This document shows positions 6,400 through 8,360 of a stretch of 8,360 nt of DNA, piece after piece. The notes beneath the pieces were generated by a model, which saw only the letters and a program-made list of their open reading frames with translations, was not told where the DNA came from and made no database searches. The stretch spans positions 1 to 8,360 of the forward strand of contig JAESSX010000295.1 of NCBI GenBank assembly GCA_016763915.1, read 5' to 3'. A program made the position numbers and the translations under genes. Numbering within the stretch: the first letter of the stretch is position 1; the number at the start of each line of letters is the position of its first letter. This DNA comes from Rhodospirillales bacterium (GTDB lineage: Bacteria; Pseudomonadota; Alphaproteobacteria; Rhodospirillales_A; Casp-alpha2).

Positions 6400-6504
6400 T
6401 TAATCGTATAGCGTGTTCTTGTGAGAGAAGGAATCCCTTAAAATAACAAATTGTACAATCATTGTTTGCAGAGCATGAAGCGCCTGCTCCTTGATTGGGG
6501 ACAT
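6400..6504 (-). CDS. Small ORF (34 aa) with strong ribosome site; possible antitoxin-gene remnant
   Basis: ATG 6504 is preceded by an excellent Shine-Dalgarno sequence AGGAG (6514-6510) at 5-base spacing. It encodes 34 residues beginning MSPIKEQALHALQTM and ends 35 bases before the secreted-protein gene on the same strand, so the two may be one operon. The opening resembles the N-terminus of small addiction-module antitoxins, in which a VKEQAL-type helix is followed by a Pro-Asp-Asp-Cys/Val-Thr segment. After LQ, the frame two bases on reads NNDCTICYFKGFLLSQEHAIRLRV and then stop, which resembles the rest of such proteins with a piece missing. It could be a frameshifted, deleted antitoxin or a genuine small protein. 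The upstream extension of the frame to 6585 is not needed. This is eye recognition only. Confidence 0.4.
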   Translation of the reverse strand: MSPIKEQALHALQTMIVQFVILRDSFSHKNTLYD

Positions 6505-6509
6505 TTCAT

Positions 6510-6514
6510 CTCCT
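6510..6514 (-). promoter_or_regulatory. Strong Shine-Dalgarno site that sets the small-ORF start
   Basis: On the minus strand AGGAG stands 5 bases before ATG 6504, the best-spaced ribosome site in this part of the window. It is the main reason to take the short frame seriously and to prefer 6504 over the in-frame start at 6585. Confidence 0.6.
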
Positions 6515-6586
6515 GTTAATCCGGGCCGCATAGTGTTGATGCCGGGCCTCTGAGCAAAGCCTTCAAAACACCTTTCGCGGGCCACA

Positions 6587-6610
6587 AAGCCGCCCGAATT
6601 CGGGCGGCTT
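6587..6610. terminator. Perfect 24-bp GC-rich palindrome, terminator-like but without U tract
   Basis: The sequence from AAGCCGCCCGAA to TTCGGGCGGCTT is its own reverse complement over 24 bases. As RNA it would form a strong GC stem with a tight loop. On the plus strand only TT follows, then ATGAG; on the minus strand TTTG follows. It may be a weak bidirectional terminator isolating the dcw cluster, or the former terminator of the rnpB region now separated by the AT-rich islet. Confidence 0.5.
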
Positions 6611-6739
6611 ATGAGGGCTTGGCGAATTCCGCACGCGATCCGGTTTTATGGGCCGGGTCCGGTCCCGAAATAGGGCAGCGAAAATCCCGGAATTCCGCGC
6701 CCCGGAAAGGTTTTGTTAACCCGTGAAAACACATAATGT

Positions 6740-6783
6740 CCCATTGACGCCCATATAGACCCATGCTATCCCAATATTCGCCA
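6740..6783. promoter_or_regulatory. MraZ operator: 10-bp-spaced CCCA (TGGG) array
   Basis: CCCA occurs at 6740, 6750, 6760 and 6770, exactly one helical turn apart. A degenerate GCCA follows at 6780. The first three units extend to CCCAT; the fourth is CCCAA. On the minus strand these are direct TGGG repeats separated by short spacers, the pattern known to be bound by the MraZ transcription factor upstream of its own gene. The array ends about 110 bases before the mraZ start codon. It overlaps the candidate promoter, which suits autorepression of the dcw operon. Confidence 0.85.
6744..6772 (+). promoter_or_regulatory. Candidate mraZ/dcw promoter inside the operator
   Basis: TTGACG (6744-6749) is followed after 17 bases by TATCCC (6767-6772). 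The -35 is a five-of-six match but the -10 is weak. If used, transcription would start near 6780 and leave a leader of about 113 bases. A better -10-like hexamer, CATAAT (6732-6737), has no -35 at a suitable distance. Confidence 0.35.
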
Positions 6784-6892
6784 TATTGCGATCATGGGGG
6801 GTCCGCGCACCGAGGGGGATTTCCAGCATCGGTCAAGGGTGGGCGTCGGCGGCAGAAACCGTTGCAACGAAAGATATTTTTTGGGGACTGAC

Positions 6893-7366
6893 ATGGCACT
6901 CTTCGTTGGCAGGTATGTCAACAAGATCGACAAGAAAGGGCGGGTCTCGGTACCCAAACCCTTCCGCACGGAATTTGTCGGCCAGTCCTTCAACGGCCTT
7001 TACGTATATCCTCTGTTTAAATTCAACGCTTTCGAGGCCTGTGACGAGGCCTTTATCACGCGCATGAGCGACAGCCTCGAGGACCTGCCGATGTTTTCCG
7101 ATGAGCAGGATGACCTGTCGGTGATACTGGAAAGCGTGCATCGGTTGCCTTTTGACCCGGAAGGCCGCGTGGCGCTGCCGAAAGAGGTTTTGAAAACGGC
7201 GGGGATCACCACCCAGACCCTGTTTGTCGGGCGCGGCCGCCGGTTCCAGATCTGGGAACCGCAGGCCTACGAGGCCAATCGGGGCCAGGCATTCGAGCGC
7301 GCCCGGGTGCGCGGCGCGACCCTGCAATTGAGACAGCCGCCGAGACGGGAAGGGGAGGAGTCGTAA
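6893..7366 (+). CDS. mraZ: Transcriptional regulator MraZ
   Basis: A 157-residue DNA-binding protein, first gene of the division and cell-wall (dcw) cluster. MraZ represses its own promoter and the genes downstream. Two SpoVT/AbrB-type half-domains are clear: [13 protein letters not shown] (residues 13-25) and [13 protein letters not shown] (88-100). The conserved [17 protein letters not shown] (111-127) follows, and a variable basic tail closes the protein. Length is normal for the family. The start at 6893 gives the standard [17 protein letters not shown] opening and has GGGG at 6883-6886 as ribosome site; the frame stays open upstream to 6794 but that part is not family-like. rsmH follows after 2 bases, so translation is probably coupled. 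The operator array at 6740-6783 is its expected target. Confidence 0.97.
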   Translation: MALFVGRYVNKIDKKGRVSVPKPFRTEFVGQSFNGLYVYPLFKFNAFEACDEAFITRMSDSLEDLPMFSDEQDDLSVILESVHRLPFDPEGRVALPKEVLKTAGITTQTLFVGRGRRFQIWEPQAYEANRGQAFERARVRGATLQLRQPPRREGEES

Positions 7367-7368
7367 TA

Positions 7369-8334
7369 ATGACCCCCCCTAAACCCCCGTCCCGCCATAC
7401 GTCCGTCATGCTCAACGAAGTCGTGGATGCGCTGGCGCCCAGCGACGGGGCCGTCTACGTGGACGCCACCTTCGGCGCCGGCGGATATTCCGCAGCCCTT
7501 CTAAAGGCCGCCGACTGTACCGTGTGGGGCATCGACCGCGACGCGGAGGCCATCGCCCAGAGCGCCGATCTCCGGCGCCGTTTCGAGGGCCGCCTGACGG
7601 TGCTGAACGGTCCCTTCGGAGACATGGTCCGTCTTCTGGCCGAGGTCGGTGTCGAGCAAATCGACGGCATCACCCTGGACCTGGGCGTATCCTCGATGCA
7701 GATCGACGAGCCCGGGCGCGGGTTCAGTTTCCGCGCCGACGGGCCGTTGGATATGCGCATGGCGCAATCGGGAATGACCGCGGCCGAAGCCGTCAATCAG
7801 CTGGATGAGGGGGAACTGGCCGACATCATTTACCGCTACGGCGAGGAACGCCTGTCCCGCCGGGTCGCGCGCGCCATTGTCGAAACCCGGGCCGAGACCC
7901 CGATCACCCGGACCGGACAACTGGCGAGGCTGGTGCGCCGTGTGGTGAGAAAATCCAAAGACGGCATCGATCCGGCGACCAGAACTTTTCAGGCGCTGCG
8001 CATTTACGTCAACGACGAACTGGGCGAACTGGAGCGCGGGCTGAATGCCGCCGAGAAACTGCTTCGTCCGGGCGGGCGGTTATGCGTGGTCGCCTTCCAT
8101 TCCCTGGAAGACCGCCAGGTCAAGGAATTCCTGAAACTGGGCAGCAGCGCCGCGCCGCAGCCGTCCCGTCACCTGCCGCCGCAACCGTCGCCGACGACCG
8201 AGCCCACTTTCCGTTTGTTGACGAGGCGGGTCGTCAAACCAACGGTGGAAGAAATCGCCGCAAACCCCCGTGCCCGTTCGGCCCGGTTGCGCGCCGCCGA
8301 GCGCACCGCTGCACCGTGCCGGAACGCGGCATAA
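7369..8334 (+). CDS. rsmH: 16S rRNA (cytosine(1402)-N(4))-methyltransferase RsmH (MraW)
   Basis: A 321-residue S-adenosylmethionine-dependent enzyme that methylates N4 of C1402 in the decoding centre of 16S rRNA. The SAM-binding motif [10 protein letters not shown] is at residues 32-41, with the acidic residue of motif II at GIDRD (54-58). The family signatures [11 protein letters not shown] (103-113), GPLDMRM (125-131), [14 protein letters not shown] (205-218) and [10 protein letters not shown] (243-252) are all present, and the [13 protein letters not shown] end motif is at 299-311. All expected catalytic regions are intact and length is typical. ATG 7369 lies 2 bases after the mraZ stop. 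Its ribosome site GGAGGAG lies in the last mraZ codons, as expected for a coupled operon. Confidence 0.98.
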   Translation: MTPPKPPSRHTSVMLNEVVDALAPSDGAVYVDATFGAGGYSAALLKAADCTVWGIDRDAEAIAQSADLRRRFEGRLTVLNGPFGDMVRLLAEVGVEQIDGITLDLGVSSMQIDEPGRGFSFRADGPLDMRMAQSGMTAAEAVNQLDEGELADIIYRYGEERLSRRVARAIVETRAETPITRTGQLARLVRRVVRKSKDGIDPATRTFQALRIYVNDELGELERGLNAAEKLLRPGGRLCVVAFHSLEDRQVKEFLKLGSSAAPQPSRHLPPQPSPTTEPTFRLLTRRVVKPTVEEIAANPRARSARLRAAERTAAPCRNAA

Positions 8335-8350
8335 AAAAAGAGGTCTCGCA

Positions 8351-8360
8351 ATGGTCCGTC
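8351..8360 (+). CDS. Start of the next dcw gene, probably ftsL (only 3 codons visible)
   Basis: ATG 8351 follows the rsmH stop by 16 bases and is preceded by AGAGGT (8339-8344), a fair ribosome site. Only Met-Val-Arg is visible. In alphaproteobacterial dcw clusters the gene after rsmH is normally ftsL, encoding a small bitopic division protein. That assignment rests on gene order, not on this sequence. Confidence 0.45.

Larger units (their letters stand above)
6505..6739. other. Non-coding stretch between the islet and the mraZ operator
   Basis: Together with the operator and 5' untranslated region, this is a gap of about 390 bases without a convincing gene. It contains the 24-bp palindrome at 6587-6610 and three GAATTC hexamers in different contexts. 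The TTAACC at 6716-6721 resembles a lone CtrA half-site. No convincing coding frame, tRNA or conserved RNA was recognised. Confidence 0.5.

Noticed and set aside
6716..6721. TTAACC resembling a CtrA half-site upstream of mraZ
   Set aside because: No second half-site at the required spacing, so a CtrA site is not supported.
6860..6869. 10-bp palindrome CGTTGCAACG in the mraZ leader
   Set aside because: Short enough to occur by chance, with no repeat elsewhere in the window.

Overview
The window looks like chromosomal DNA from an alphaproteobacterium, probably Rhodospirillales-like. It is GC-rich with alphaproteobacterial codon use. It carries a cell-wall/RNase P neighbourhood (DjlA-like co-chaperone, peptidoglycan amidase, rnpB) leading into the dcw cell-division cluster (mraZ, rsmH, then the start of the next gene, where ftsL is expected). 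The species assignment is inference from gene content only.

Layout. Positions 2-253 hold the C-terminal end of alanine dehydrogenase. A D-isomer-specific 2-hydroxyacid dehydrogenase (368-1420) follows. Its stop codon lies inside a 17-bp inverted repeat that ends at the ribosome-binding site of a small PilZ (c-di-GMP receptor) protein (1477-1815). A minus-strand FAD oxidoreductase of the L-2-hydroxyglutarate dehydrogenase type (1829-2926) converges on pilZ and diverges from a membrane-anchored DUF3750 protein (3036-3806). The divergent intergenic region has overlapping candidate promoters, and the plus-strand one would give a leaderless message. The DUF3750, DjlA-like (3829-4575) and amidase (4572-5240) genes form a tight plus-strand operon. 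A 20-bp tandem duplication at the djlA-like start creates an extra 7-codon reading frame that hands over to the real gene through an ATGA overlap.

rnpB (about 5272-5677) starts just after the amidase, with its own promoter whose -35 box covers the amidase stop codon. Between rnpB and mraZ lies a visibly AT-rich islet (about 5680-6580). It holds a minus-strand gene for a secreted, cysteine-containing protein and a small ORF with a strong Shine-Dalgarno site that may be the remnant of an antitoxin gene. A perfect GC-rich 24-bp palindrome marks the far side of the islet.

The dcw cluster begins with an operator-like array of four exact and one degenerate CCCA (TGGG on the other strand) units at exactly 10-bp spacing (6740-6783). 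This matches the known MraZ binding-site pattern. mraZ (6893-7366), rsmH (7369-8334) and the first codons of the next gene (8351 onward) follow. I see no CRISPR array, tRNA, transposase or wholly new defence system. The most unusual items are the duplicated djlA-like start, the AT-rich islet with its possible antitoxin remnant, the 17-bp inverted repeat and the extended MraZ-site array.
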